DNA of 64,000 bases from Flavicella sp965243265 (GCA_965243265.1 CBDEUL010000008.1:62001-126000); one strand, 5' to 3'; shown: positions 42,923 to 51,966, counted from the first letter of the stretch. Translations and numbers: made by a program. The notes: a model not told the origin generated them from the sequence alone.

Positions 42923-44518
42923 CTATTTTAAGTTCAGTATAGAAAATTGGAGTTCTAAGGGGTCTAAATTTTCTAACAATTGAGGTATTAGGTTTTCACC
43001 ATATTCTAAATAAAAGTCAGAAAAATTACAATTTCTTTCTTGCAATCCTTTTCTTGGAAACAGCACATCTTGAAGTTCTTGAACTCTGGTTGTTTTACCC
43101 ACCAAGTTCTTTTTTTCTGCCTTTAATAAACGTTTTTCTAAATTTTCAAGCCCTTTTAATTGTTTTTTTTCTTGAGCATTTAAGGCTCCTTCAAAAGAAA
43201 CATCTGTCTGTTGTACCAAGGGTTTTAATTTTAAAAACATTTTTTGAAGCTGTTCTTTCTCTTCTGAAAAATCTATTTTTAAAGTTGAATATTCTTTTAC
43301 TTTTTGTTTTATCAATTCTTCTTGCTTTAAAAACAATTCTTCTATCTGAATATTTAATTTTTCTGCCTTCTGAATCTCTTTAGTATTTATCAACAACACT
43401 GAATTACGCACCAATAGAACTGGAAATGGAACGTTCATTTCTTTAAAGGTATTTTTTAATTGTAACCAATAGGCTATTTCTCCACCTCCTCCTATATAAC
43501 ATAAGTTGGGCAATACCACCTCTTGATACAAAGGTCTCATCAATACATTGGGACTAAAGTATTCCGGGTTCTTTTTTAATACAACTGCTATTTCTTCTTT
43601 TGTGAATGATTCTGTTGTGTTGTTTACCTTAAATTGATTGTCTTCAAAAACAATACGTTCTCGTAGGCCTTCTTTGATATAAAAAAGATTAATTTCTCTT
43701 GGATTCACTTGAACGTTGTATTTCTTCTCTAAGAACTTATTAGCTTTTAAAACAGTATCGTATGTAGTTTGTTGAAATAATTCCTGTTCTACAAAGGGTG
43801 TAAATTGTTGTTTTAATTCTTTAGAATCTCCATCTATCATCACCAAACCATACCCCCCAAAGAGTTCATTTACCAAATATTGTGTTGCGGCTGTTAATGC
43901 GGTATGTTCTAAATATGCTTTTTGGAAAAGTTCTTTTAAATATTCAGCATTGGCATGTTTTCCTAAAACACTTGAAAACTCTGTAAAAACTTTTTCTAAT
44001 GCTTCTGTTGTATGTTCTCCTACAACGCCATTACTTTCTACATTCCAACTTAACTTGGAGTCTTTAACATAAAAATGATTGATCTCCTCAAAATCATGAT
44101 CTTCTGTAGCCATCCAGTAAACGGGAACAAAATTATTTTCTGGAAATTCAGTTTTTAATTTTTTTGCAAGATTTATTGTATTGATAATTTTATACAAAAA
44201 ATATAAAGGACCTGTAAATAAGTTTAACTGATGTCCTGTAACTACTGTAAATGTGTTTTCTTGTGTTAGTAGGTTGATGTTTTTCTGAGTTGTTTCAGAA
44301 GTTACAATACTCTTATATTGCGCATTTAAAACATCTACTAGAACATTTCTAGAGGCTTTTGTAAATTGACTTTTCTTTGTTTTTATTTGCGCTCTAAACC
44401 CTTCTATATTGGGGTACTCTCCATATAAACTTCTTAATTGAGGCTCTTTATTTATATAATCACATATTAATTTTGAAAAGTAACCTGTTTTTTGAAAGGG
44501 TATATGAATCTGTTGCAT
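42923..44518 (-). CDS. bshC: Bacillithiol biosynthesis cysteine-adding enzyme
   Basis: A 531-residue protein matching BshC in length and layout. The N-terminal region includes FTVVTGHQLNLFTGPLYFLYKIINTI, and PVYWMATEDHDFEEINHFYV follows. A long coiled-coil segment (residues about 385-480) precedes the C-terminal domain. BshC adds cysteine to glucosaminyl-malate in the last step of making bacillithiol, the glutathione substitute of Firmicutes and many Bacteroidota. bshA and bshB are not here. Confidence 0.93.
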   Translation of the reverse strand: MQQIHIPFQKTGYFSKLICDYINKEPQLRSLYGEYPNIEGFRAQIKTKKSQFTKASRNVLVDVLNAQYKSIVTSETTQKNINLLTQENTFTVVTGHQLNLFTGPLYFLYKIINTINLAKKLKTEFPENNFVPVYWMATEDHDFEEINHFYVKDSKLSWNVESNGVVGEHTTEALEKVFTEFSSVLGKHANAEYLKELFQKAYLEHTALTAATQYLVNELFGGYGLVMIDGDSKELKQQFTPFVEQELFQQTTYDTVLKANKFLEKKYNVQVNPREINLFYIKEGLRERIVFEDNQFKVNNTTESFTKEEIAVVLKKNPEYFSPNVLMRPLYQEVVLPNLCYIGGGGEIAYWLQLKNTFKEMNVPFPVLLVRNSVLLINTKEIQKAEKLNIQIEELFLKQEELIKQKVKEYSTLKIDFSEEKEQLQKMFLKLKPLVQQTDVSFEGALNAQEKKQLKGLENLEKRLLKAEKKNLVGKTTRVQELQDVLFPRKGLQERNCNFSDFYLEYGENLIPQLLENLDPLELQFSILNLK

Positions 44519-44596
44519 TTTTTATTTTCTGATACGTATTGACTTTCGTCGAATTGAATAGTAAAACTAACACAAAATACGGTAAGAAAGAATAGT

Positions 44597-45367
44597 TTAT
44601 TTCACGGGAATTAAATCACAATACCAAAAACCGGTATCCCAACTTTTTTGATTTTGTTTTTCTTTATAACAATCTTCGTTTTTATTGTTGGTGTAGTTGG
44701 AACAACTGTCTTCTGTTTCTTCTGTATTAGCTGAATACGTTTTCAATACTTTTTCTCCTATTGTAAACTTTACAGGCTCTGAAAATATAGGACCATCAAA
44801 AACAAATGTGTGAAACTCTCCATTCTCTCCACAAACATCAACTCCTTCTGGCAACTCGTCTATAAAATTTTGATCTACAATTCTTCCAACAAAATCTTTA
44901 TTTAGCAGTTTTGCATTTACACATACTGTAATGGCTTTAAATCCTAAGTCTAATAATTCTTGTAATAAGTCTTTAGTACTTTGCTTCCAAAGTGGGTATA
45001 CTCCTTTTAATCCTACTTCTGATAGTTTTTTGTCTCTATAGGCTTTTAGGTCTTCTAAATAAATATCTCCAAAAACTGCATATTCATACGATTCGTTTAG
45101 AGTTTCCTGCATTGCTTCTTTCATGATTGTATCATATAAAGACATAGTTACATCTGCGGGAAAATGAACTTTCTGTAAAGGAATTCCTATTTTTTTTGCT
45201 TGCTCGTCTAACAGTTCTTCTCTTAAACCGTGCATAGATACTCTACCAAACTCATCATTTAGATTGGTCAACAACCTACCTATTTTATATTCTTTTTCTT
45301 GTAGCACCTTATACAGTGCTAAAGACGAATCTTTTCCTGTACTCCAATTAAAATAGGCTTTTTTCAT
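44597..45367 (-). CDS. Dph6-like (diphthine--ammonia ligase family) ATP pyrophosphatase
   Basis: A 256-residue protein with the PP-loop-type N terminus FNWSTGKDSSLALYKVLQ and the family segments VSMHGLREELLDEQAKKIG and EYAVFGDIYLEDLKAYRDK. Eukaryotic and archaeal Dph6 amidates diphthine on EF-2. Bacteria lack diphthamide, so the bacterial homologues have another, unknown substrate. The C-terminal tail is Cys-containing (DSCSNYTNNKNEDCYKEK). It lies 20 bases after rimO on the same strand, which suggests a shared transcript and perhaps a link to translation. Confidence 0.82.
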   Translation of the reverse strand: MKKAYFNWSTGKDSSLALYKVLQEKEYKIGRLLTNLNDEFGRVSMHGLREELLDEQAKKIGIPLQKVHFPADVTMSLYDTIMKEAMQETLNESYEYAVFGDIYLEDLKAYRDKKLSEVGLKGVYPLWKQSTKDLLQELLDLGFKAITVCVNAKLLNKDFVGRIVDQNFIDELPEGVDVCGENGEFHTFVFDGPIFSEPVKFTIGEKVLKTYSANTEETEDSCSNYTNNKNEDCYKEKQNQKSWDTGFWYCDLIPVK

Positions 45368-45387
45368 AACGTATAAACTTTTCTGTT

Positions 45388-46698
45388 TTAAACAGGTGCT
45401 CCGTACAGGTCAAAATCACCTGCTTCGGTAATTTTCACGTTTACAAATTCTCCCATTTTTACATAGTGCTCTCTTGCATCAATTAGCACTTCATTATCAA
45501 CATCTGGTGAATCAAACTCTGTACGTCCTATAAAGTAGTTTCCATCTTTACGATCAAACAAACATTTAAAAGTTTTTCCTAATTTTTCTTGATTCAATTC
45601 AAACGATATTTGTGCTTGAATTTCCATAATTTCTGCTACACGTGCTTCTTTAATATCTTCTGGAACATCATCATTTAGAGTTCCTGCATGTGTGTTTTCT
45701 TCGTGTGAATATGCAAAAGCTCCTAACCTATCAAAACGCGAATCGATTACCCATTGTTTCAATTCTTCAAATATTTCTTCTGTTTCTCCTGGATACCCTA
45801 CAATTAATGTTGTTCTAATAGCCATTTCTGGTACGGCTGTTCTAAACTTCTCTATTAAGCTTACCGTTTTTTCATGGGTAGTACCACGACGCATAGATTG
45901 TAATATTTCTGTATTGATATGCTGTAATGGAATGTCTAAGTAATTACACACCTTAGGTTCGTTTCGCATAACCTCTAAAACATCTAATGGAAACCCTGCT
46001 GGAAAAGCATAATGCAAACGAATCCACTCTATACCTTCTATTTTCACTAATTCTTTTAACAAATTGGCTAGGGCACGCTTTTTATATAAATCTAATCCAT
46101 AGTAAGTAAGGTCTTGTGCTATTAAAATTAATTCTTTAATTCCTTTTTCTGCCAGTTTTGTAGCTTCTATTACCAATTCTTCAATAGGTGTAGATACATT
46201 TTTACCTCGCATAAGAGGAATGGCACAAAATGAACATGGACGGTCACAACCTTCTGCTATTTTTAAATAGGCATAATGTTTCGGTGTTGTTGTTAAACGC
46301 TCTCCTATTAATTCATGCTTATAATCTGCTTCTAATACTTTTAATAAATTTGGCAAATCGTGTGTACCAAAATATTCATCTACATCTGGAATTTCTTTTT
46401 CTAAATCTGGCTTGTAACGTTCACTTAAACACCCTGTTACAAATACTTTATCTACCTCTCCTACATTTTTCTTTTCTGCATAATGTAAAATTGTGTTTAC
46501 AGATTCTTCTTTTGCCTTTCCTATAAATCCACAAGTATTGATGACAACAATATTTCCTTCATCATTTTCATCTTCATGTACCACCTCCTTATCATTTGCC
46601 TTTAATTGTCCCATTAAAACCTCTGAATCGTATACGTTTTTAGAGCATCCTAAGGTTACAACATTGATCTTATTCTGTTTTGTGGATTTTGTTCTCAT
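45388..46698 (-). CDS. rimO: Ribosomal protein S12 methylthiotransferase RimO
   Basis: A 436-residue radical-SAM enzyme when started at the ATG at 46698 (MRTKSTKQNKINVVTLGCSK). A longer frame from 46722 is possible. The N-terminal UPF0004 domain carries three Cys for the auxiliary cluster. The radical-SAM CxxxCxxC is CDRPCSFCAIPLMRG. A C-terminal TRAM domain follows. RimO methylthiolates an Asp of ribosomal protein S12. MiaB is the close relative, but the CAIPLMRG sequence favours RimO. Confidence 0.94.
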   Translation of the reverse strand: MRTKSTKQNKINVVTLGCSKNVYDSEVLMGQLKANDKEVVHEDENDEGNIVVINTCGFIGKAKEESVNTILHYAEKKNVGEVDKVFVTGCLSERYKPDLEKEIPDVDEYFGTHDLPNLLKVLEADYKHELIGERLTTTPKHYAYLKIAEGCDRPCSFCAIPLMRGKNVSTPIEELVIEATKLAEKGIKELILIAQDLTYYGLDLYKKRALANLLKELVKIEGIEWIRLHYAFPAGFPLDVLEVMRNEPKVCNYLDIPLQHINTEILQSMRRGTTHEKTVSLIEKFRTAVPEMAIRTTLIVGYPGETEEIFEELKQWVIDSRFDRLGAFAYSHEENTHAGTLNDDVPEDIKEARVAEIMEIQAQISFELNQEKLGKTFKCLFDRKDGNYFIGRTEFDSPDVDNEVLIDAREHYVKMGEFVNVKITEAGDFDLYGAPV

Positions 46699-46830
46699 CA
46701 ATAAACTTATTTTAGTTTGCAAAAATAGTTAATCCTACTTAAAAACAGATGCTTTATATACTTGGATTTAATTCTCCTGAATTCCGTAACAAATACTTCC
46801 TTTATATGAATAATACCCGTGTAAACAAAT

Positions 46831-46852
46831 AAGAGCCCTTTTCAGGGCTCTT
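46831..46852 (-). terminator. Terminator of the first MopE-type gene
   Basis: AAGAGCCCT and AGGGCTCTT form a 9-bp stem with loop TTTC. The core GAGCCCT/AGGGCTC is shared with the hairpin after the paralogous gene at 48488-48512. Confidence 0.75.
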
Positions 46853-46876
46853 TTAAATTTATCTGGTCGTAAAAAA

Positions 46877-48346
46877 CTATTGTCTAAATTCTGTTGTAGA
46901 TTTTACAGTTCCGTTAGAGAATATCTCTTTCTTGATTACCAATCCTTTTGCATCTTCTGATACTGGTTGCCCTAAGATATTGAAATATTTAGTATCAACT
47001 AAAGTAGCTTTCTCTACACTAAATTTATCATCACTCAAAAGAGCATCTAATGTCAAGTTATCAATTTTAAAATAATCTCCTGTTAGTGTATTTGCATCTG
47101 CAAATCTTCCAAAAGTAATATAAATTCTGTCTACTTCTGTAATTTGATCTTCTGGTGCAAGCGCATTCCCCTCTTCATCTGTTAAAGTATCAATATCAAA
47201 TGAAATTGTTTCTAAAGTTCCTGCTCCATCAGTACCGTTATCTACTGTTGGTACATACTTTACAGTAGGGCTTGTTAATCCTGCTCCATCTGCAAATCTA
47301 ACTTCAACACTGTAATCTGGATCTCCAAAGTTTGCATCACCTCCTGCGTTGATAGCTGCTCCATCTGTTTCTCCTGCAATATTGATTAACAAATCTACTT
47401 TTCCTGTAGAAATTGTAGAAATATCTATTGCCTCATCCAAAACATAAGTCAACTGAGTAGATTTATTAGATGCCGTATTTTTTGTATTTGTTGTAACTGT
47501 ACCAACCCCTCCTGCTGAAGATGTTTCAAATCTTACAGTTGTACCTGTTTCATAAGCCAATTGATTGCTATCTGTATCAAAGTTTAATGGTAATGACGTA
47601 AACCCTGAAGCTCCGTCATTCCAAGTATCATCACAATCTTCATCATCAATAGTACCAATAAGTTCTGTAGAACCTGGGAATATTTGATCATCTGTATCAT
47701 CACAATCTGTACCACCTGTTTCAATAGAATCAAATCCATCTTCATCTGCATCTACTCCTGCTAATGTTCCACTTGTGTGCTCAATATCATCAAGGTAATA
47801 GTGACCTGATACTGTAGATGAACTAATTATAAAATGAGAAAACGCTGTTTCTGTTACATTAGCAAGTGTTACATCTCCATTAAATTCGTTACCCGCATCA
47901 TCTGCCGTAAAAGTAACTGTATACCAAGTATTGGCTACTATAGCTCCTCCTCCTGTAATATCTGCATCTGCAAAGACTCTTTGTACTCTGTTAGAGACTC
48001 CATTCACATAAGATCTAAAACGAATGTCATGAGGACCTGCCGTGTCAAACATAATCTTGAATGTTAATGTATTGTTTCCTGAAGCGTAATTGTAATCTGT
48101 AGCTGTAGAAAATACAATACCTTTGTTTAGAGTTGCACTTCCTGTAAGTAGCATTTTTACTACATCATCGTCTGCATCTGTATTCGTACCTGTTAATTGG
48201 TCGTTTACAATAGTAGAACCTGTATAAACAGCATTCACATTTGCATACTGCAATTGATCTGTTTCAAAGTCATACGGGAAATCATCTGTTTGAGAGAATC
48301 CCATAGTAGCTACCAAAGCGGCAGCTAAAAAGGTAATTTTTTTCAT
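46877..48346 (-). CDS. Secreted protein with MopE-type calcium-binding segment, paralogue A
   Basis: A 489-residue protein when started at the ATG at 48346. An in-frame ATG at 48406 lies upstream of the -7 element. The signal peptide is MKKITFLAAALVATMGFSQ. Residues about 20-195 are a beta-rich domain (FPYDFETDQLQY, DITGGGAIVANTWYTVTF). Residues about 198-245 form a MopE-like Asp/Cys-rich segment (GVDADEDGFDSIETGGTDCD, IDDEDCDDTWND). A second beta-rich domain follows. The last roughly 40 residues (VDTKYFNILGQPVSEDAKGL, then IKKEIFSNGTV) look like a short T9SS sorting signal. A surface or secreted calcium-binding protein is likely; its ligand is unknown. It is a tandem duplicate of the neighbouring gene. 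Confidence 0.8.
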   Translation of the reverse strand: MKKITFLAAALVATMGFSQTDDFPYDFETDQLQYANVNAVYTGSTIVNDQLTGTNTDADDDVVKMLLTGSATLNKGIVFSTATDYNYASGNNTLTFKIMFDTAGPHDIRFRSYVNGVSNRVQRVFADADITGGGAIVANTWYTVTFTADDAGNEFNGDVTLANVTETAFSHFIISSSTVSGHYYLDDIEHTSGTLAGVDADEDGFDSIETGGTDCDDTDDQIFPGSTELIGTIDDEDCDDTWNDGASGFTSLPLNFDTDSNQLAYETGTTVRFETSSAGGVGTVTTNTKNTASNKSTQLTYVLDEAIDISTISTGKVDLLINIAGETDGAAINAGGDANFGDPDYSVEVRFADGAGLTSPTVKYVPTVDNGTDGAGTLETISFDIDTLTDEEGNALAPEDQITEVDRIYITFGRFADANTLTGDYFKIDNLTLDALLSDDKFSVEKATLVDTKYFNILGQPVSEDAKGLVIKKEIFSNGTVKSTTEFRQ

Positions 48347-48377
48347 AATTAGGTTAATATTTTGGTTAATATTTTCC

Positions 48378-48385
48378 CAAATGTA
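48378..48385 (-). promoter_or_regulatory. -7 promoter element for paralogue A
   Basis: The minus strand reads TACATTTG, 31 bases before the ATG at 48346. Its placement corresponds to TATTTTTG at 50041-50034 before paralogue B, and the two leaders share AACCTAATTATG directly before and at the start codon. Confidence 0.5.
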
Positions 48386-48483
48386 TAAAATAAAAACAAA
48401 AAGCACTAAAATAATACCAACTAAAAAGTATGCATTCTTTATATTATTAATAGTAGTTAAAACTATTTTTGATTTTTAAAGGC

Positions 48484-48512
48484 AAAAAAAAGAGCCCTAA
48501 AAGGGCTCTTTT
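48484..48512 (-). terminator. Terminator of the second MopE-type gene
   Basis: AAAAGAGCCCT and AGGGCTCTTTT form an 11-bp perfect stem with an AAA loop, followed by T residues on the minus strand. Confidence 0.9.
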
Positions 48513-48530
48513 AAAAATTCTAGTAAAAAA

Positions 48531-50003
48531 CTATTGTCTAAATTCTGTTGTAGATTTTACTGTTCCGTTAGAGAATATCTCTTTCTTGATTACCAATCCT
48601 TTTGCATCTTCTGATACTGGCTGTCCTAAAATATTGAAATATTTAGTGTCAACTAAAGTAGCTGCTTCTGCTTCATTAGCACCAAGCCCTAATACAGGTC
48701 CATCTAAGCTTAAATTATCTATTTGGAAATAATCTCCTGTTAGTGTATTTGCATCTGCAAATCTTCCAAAAGTAATATAAATTCTGTCTACTTCTGTAAT
48801 TTGATCTTCTGGTGCAAGCGCATTCCCCTCTTCATCTGTTAAAGTATCAATATCAAATGAAATTGTTTCTAAAGTTCCTGCTCCATCAGTACCGTTATCT
48901 ACTGTTGGTACATACTTTACAGTAGGGCTTGTTAATCCTGCTCCATCTGCAAATCTAACTTCAACACTGTAATCTGGATCTCCAAAGTTTGCGTCACCTC
49001 CTGCGTTGATAGCTGCTCCATCTGTTTCTGCTGCAATATTTAACAATAAATCTACAGTTCCTGTAGAAATTGTAGACACATCTATTGCATTGTCTAAAAC
49101 ATAGGTTAATTGAGTAGATTTATTAGATGCCGTATTTTTTGTATTTGTTGTAACTGTACCAACCCCTCCTGCTGAAGAAGTCTCAAACCTTACAGTTGTA
49201 CCTGTTTCATAAGCCAATTGATTGTCATCTGTATCAAAATTTAATGGCAATGATGTAAACCCTTCTTCTCCATCATTCCAAGTATCATCACAATCTTCAT
49301 CATCAATAGTACCAATAAGTTCTGTAGAACCTGGGAATATTTGATCATCAGTATCATCACAATCCGTTCCTCCTGTTTCAATAGAATCAAATCCATCTTC
49401 ATCTGCATCTACTCCTGCAAGAGTTCCACTTGTGTGCTCAATATCATCTATATAATAGTGACCTGATACTGTAGATGAAGTAATTGCAAAATGAGAAAAA
49501 GCTGTTTCTGTTACATTAGCAAGTTCTACATCTCCATTAAAATCATTACCCGCATCATCTGCTGTAAAAGTAACTGTATACCAAGTATTAGCTACTATAG
49601 TTCCTCCTCCTGTAATATCTGCATCTGCAAAAACTCTTTGTACTCTATTACTAGTTCCGTTTACATATGACCTTAAACGAACATCATGAGGACCTGCCGT
49701 ATCAAACAAAATTTTAAATGTCAATGTATTGTTCCCAGAAGCGTAATTGTAATCTGTTGCAGGTGTAAATACAAGACCTTTATTTATAGTTGCACCTCCT
49801 GTAAGTAACAATTTTATTACATCATCATCTGCATCTGTATTTGTTCCTGTTAATTGGTCGTTTACAATAGTAGAACCTGTGTAAACATTATTCACATTTA
49901 CATACTGCAATTGATCAGTTTCAAAATCGTAAGGAAAATCATCTACTTGAGAGAATCCCATAGAAGCTACTAAAGCAGCAGCTAAAAAAGTAATTTTTTT
50001 CAT
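48531..50003 (-). CDS. Secreted protein with MopE-type calcium-binding segment, paralogue B
   Basis: A 490-residue near-duplicate of the neighbouring gene, with the same signal peptide, beta-rich domain, MopE-like Asp/Cys segment, second beta-rich domain and short T9SS-like C terminus. The clearest difference is the linker before the sorting signal (GPVLGLGANEAEAATLVDTK here, ALLSDDKFSVEKATLVDTK in A). Bases 48727-48992 are identical to 47070-47335 at every position I compared. Each copy keeps its own -7 element and terminator, so the unit duplicated was a whole transcription unit. Confidence 0.8.
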   Translation of the reverse strand: MKKITFLAAALVASMGFSQVDDFPYDFETDQLQYVNVNNVYTGSTIVNDQLTGTNTDADDDVIKLLLTGGATINKGLVFTPATDYNYASGNNTLTFKILFDTAGPHDVRLRSYVNGTSNRVQRVFADADITGGGTIVANTWYTVTFTADDAGNDFNGDVELANVTETAFSHFAITSSTVSGHYYIDDIEHTSGTLAGVDADEDGFDSIETGGTDCDDTDDQIFPGSTELIGTIDDEDCDDTWNDGEEGFTSLPLNFDTDDNQLAYETGTTVRFETSSAGGVGTVTTNTKNTASNKSTQLTYVLDNAIDVSTISTGTVDLLLNIAAETDGAAINAGGDANFGDPDYSVEVRFADGAGLTSPTVKYVPTVDNGTDGAGTLETISFDIDTLTDEEGNALAPEDQITEVDRIYITFGRFADANTLTGDYFQIDNLSLDGPVLGLGANEAEAATLVDTKYFNILGQPVSEDAKGLVIKKEIFSNGTVKSTTEFRQ

Positions 50004-50033
50004 AATTAGGTTAAATTTAAATTAATAATTTCC

Positions 50034-50041
50034 CAAAAATA
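50034..50041 (-). promoter_or_regulatory. -7 promoter element for paralogue B
   Basis: The minus strand reads TATTTTTG, 30 bases before the ATG. A -33 TTG can be placed at 50063-50061. Confidence 0.5.
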
Positions 50042-50073
50042 TGTAATAAAACACGAACAACAATAACATTTGT

Positions 50074-50110
50074 TTAAAAAAAATTGCAAGCCCTCTTTTT
50101 TTTAGAGCTT
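50074..50110 (-). terminator. Probable terminator of ftsY
   Basis: The minus strand reads AAGCTCT, an A8 loop and GAGGGCTT (an imperfect stem), then GCAA and a run of eight T. A second hairpin without a T run (TTTACCTAAA/TTTAGGTAAA, 50128-50152) lies closer to ftsY. Confidence 0.5.
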
Positions 50111-50176
50111 ACAACTTATTGAATACCTTTACCTAAACTTATTTTAGGTAAAACACACCTACTTTATTTTCCTTTT

Positions 50177-51130
50177 TTATTTAAAAAAAGAATCTACAAA
50201 TTCTACCTTATTAAACACCTGTAAATCGTCTATTCCTTCTCCAACACCTATGTATTTTACAGGTATTTGAAATTGGTCTGATATTCCAATAACAACTCCC
50301 CCCTTTGCCGTACCGTCTAATTTTGTAACTGCCAATGAAGTTACCTCTGTTGCTTTTGTAAATTGTTTTGCTTGCTCAAAGGCATTTTGACCTGTAGAGC
50401 CATCTAACACCAACAAAACATCATGAGGAGCATCTGACACCACTTTTTGCATTACCCTTTTTATTTTAGTTAACTCATTCATTAAGTTCACTTTGTTATG
50501 TAATCTTCCTGCTGTATCTATTATAACGACATCTGCTTCTTGTGCCATCGCCGATTTTAAAGTGTCATAAGCTACAGAAGCTGGATCTGACCCCATTTCT
50601 TGTCTAATAATTGGCACGCCAACCCTATCTGCCCAAACTTGTAATTGATCTATGGCTGCTGCTCTAAAAGTATCTGCTGCTCCTAAAACCACTTTATGTC
50701 CTTGCTTTTTAAACTGAGACGCTAATTTACCTATTGTAGTTGTTTTTCCTACTCCATTAACTCCTACTACCATTAAAACATAAGGTTTCTTATCTTTAGG
50801 TACTGTAAATTCAGTTTCATTCCCCAGGTTCGTTTCTGAAAGCAACCCTGCAATTTCTTCTCTTAAAATCTGATTTAACTCTGATGTTCCTAAATAAGTA
50901 TCCTTTGCCACACGTTTTTCTATGCGTTCAATTACCTTTAAGGTAGTATCTACCCCTACATCAGATGAGATTAGTACTTCTTCTAAATTATCTAATACAT
51001 CATCATCAACTTTAGATTTTCCTGCAACTGCTTTTGTTAATTTTTTTAAAAAACTTGTTTTTGTTTTTTCCAAACCTTTGTCCAAGGTTTCTTTTTTTTC
51101 TTTTGTAAATATTTTTTTAAAAAAGCTCAT
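50177..51130 (-). CDS. ftsY: Signal recognition particle receptor FtsY
   Basis: A 317-residue SRP GTPase with only the N and G domains. G1 is GVNGVGKTTTIGKLA, then AADTFRAAAIDQL, G3 DTAGRLHNK, G4 TKLDGTAKGG and the closing GVGEGIDDLQVF. It lacks the long acidic A domain of E. coli FtsY, which is common outside proteobacteria. It guides ribosome-SRP complexes to the Sec translocon. It follows DUF4295, rpmG and rpmB in a conserved Bacteroidota order. Confidence 0.96.
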   Translation of the reverse strand: MSFFKKIFTKEKKETLDKGLEKTKTSFLKKLTKAVAGKSKVDDDVLDNLEEVLISSDVGVDTTLKVIERIEKRVAKDTYLGTSELNQILREEIAGLLSETNLGNETEFTVPKDKKPYVLMVVGVNGVGKTTTIGKLASQFKKQGHKVVLGAADTFRAAAIDQLQVWADRVGVPIIRQEMGSDPASVAYDTLKSAMAQEADVVIIDTAGRLHNKVNLMNELTKIKRVMQKVVSDAPHDVLLVLDGSTGQNAFEQAKQFTKATEVTSLAVTKLDGTAKGGVVIGISDQFQIPVKYIGVGEGIDDLQVFNKVEFVDSFFK

Positions 51131-51234
51131 TTTATAATGATAAATAGGTTTTTACAATTCACAAATACTTTATAATATCTTTCTAATTAAAGAAAGTAAG
51201 TACAGTAAAATACTGCTGTAGGATTAAATAGGAA

Positions 51235-51267
51235 AAGCTACTTTCAAAAAAAAATTGAAAGTAGCTT
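51235..51267 (-). terminator. Hairpin after the DUF4295 gene
   Basis: A 13-bp perfect stem (AAGCTACTTTCAA) with a 7-base loop is followed by a short T run on the minus strand. It may terminate or attenuate transcription from the ribosomal protein genes before ftsY. Confidence 0.7.
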
Positions 51268-51288
51268 CACTAATAGTATATAAGTAGA

Positions 51289-51441
51289 TTACTTTTTCTT
51301 TAAAAAGTCATTTACTTTAGAAGGATCCATGATAGCCTCAACAAAGGTATAAGCTCCTGTTTTTGGAGATTTTACCATTTTGATAGCTTTAGACAATCTT
51401 TTTGAACCTGTCTGTAATGTTGCTACTGATTTCTTTGCCAT
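51289..51441 (-). CDS. DUF4295 family small protein
   Basis: A 50-residue basic protein (MAKKSVATLQTGSKRLSKAI, then KMVKSPKTGAYTFVEAIMDP) that matches DUF4295, a Bacteroidota-specific small family always near rpmG and ftsY as far as I recall. Its size, charge and position 7 bases after rpmG suggest a ribosome-associated protein, but no function is established. Confidence 0.88.
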   Translation of the reverse strand: MAKKSVATLQTGSKRLSKAIKMVKSPKTGAYTFVEAIMDPSKVNDFLKKK

Positions 51442-51448
51442 GACTTAC

Positions 51449-51631
51449 TTATTTTATTTCTTTATGAACTGTCATTTTCTTCAAGATTGGGTTGAATTTT
51501 TTCAACTCCATTCTATCAGGTGTATTTTTCTTATTCTTAGTTGTAATGTATCTAGAAGTACCTGCTTGACCTGAAGCCTTGTGCTCTGTACATTCTAAAA
51601 TTACCTGAATTCTATTTCCTTTTTTTGCCAT
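51449..51631 (-). CDS. rpmG: 50S ribosomal protein L33
   Basis: A 60-residue protein with the L33 pattern VILECTEHK, SRYITTKNKKNTPDRMELKK and FNPILKKMTVHKE. It has one Cys in place of the paired CxxC sites of zinc-binding L33 forms, so it is the zinc-free type. It lies 30 bases after rpmB. Confidence 0.95.
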   Translation of the reverse strand: MAKKGNRIQVILECTEHKASGQAGTSRYITTKNKKNTPDRMELKKFNPILKKMTVHKEIK

Positions 51632-51661
51632 CTCTATATGTATTTATACGAAGAAAAGTTA

Positions 51662-51898
51662 TTATTTAATAAACCCTTTTTCTTTTGCTTCTTTGATTAC
51701 AGCAGCCAAACCATTTTTATTGATATTCTTCAATGCAGAAGTAGAAATTTTTAATTTAATCCACTTATCTTCTTCTGGAATATAAAAACGCTTTGTTATT
51801 AAATTTGCTCCAAATTTTCTTTTTGTTCTATTCAACGCGTGAGAAACATTGTTTCCTACCATTGCTTTTTTACCTGTAAGTTCACAAACTCTAGACAT
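51662..51898 (-). CDS. rpmB: 50S ribosomal protein L28
   Basis: A 78-residue basic protein starting MSRVCELTGKKAMVGNNVSH and containing RTKRKFGANLITKRFYIPEE, diagnostic of L28. It is the first gene of rpmB-rpmG-DUF4295-ftsY. The first Cys is retained, but not the full set of zinc ligands. Confidence 0.96.
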   Translation of the reverse strand: MSRVCELTGKKAMVGNNVSHALNRTKRKFGANLITKRFYIPEEDKWIKLKISTSALKNINKNGLAAVIKEAKEKGFIK

Positions 51899-51966
51899 CT
51901 TAAACCCTTTTTAGTGTTATTTCTAAACGAGGTGCAAATTAACGAATATTCATTTAATATTACAAA

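Noticed and set aside
46877..50003. Tandem repeat as a transposon or phage gene pair
   Set aside because: Both units carry their own promoter, signal peptide and terminator and have no recombinase or integration site nearby. Simple duplication explains them.
50128..50152. TTTACCTAAA/TTTAGGTAAA hairpin as the ftsY terminator
   Set aside because: It has no T run on the minus strand; the hairpin at 50074-50110, followed by eight T, is the better candidate.
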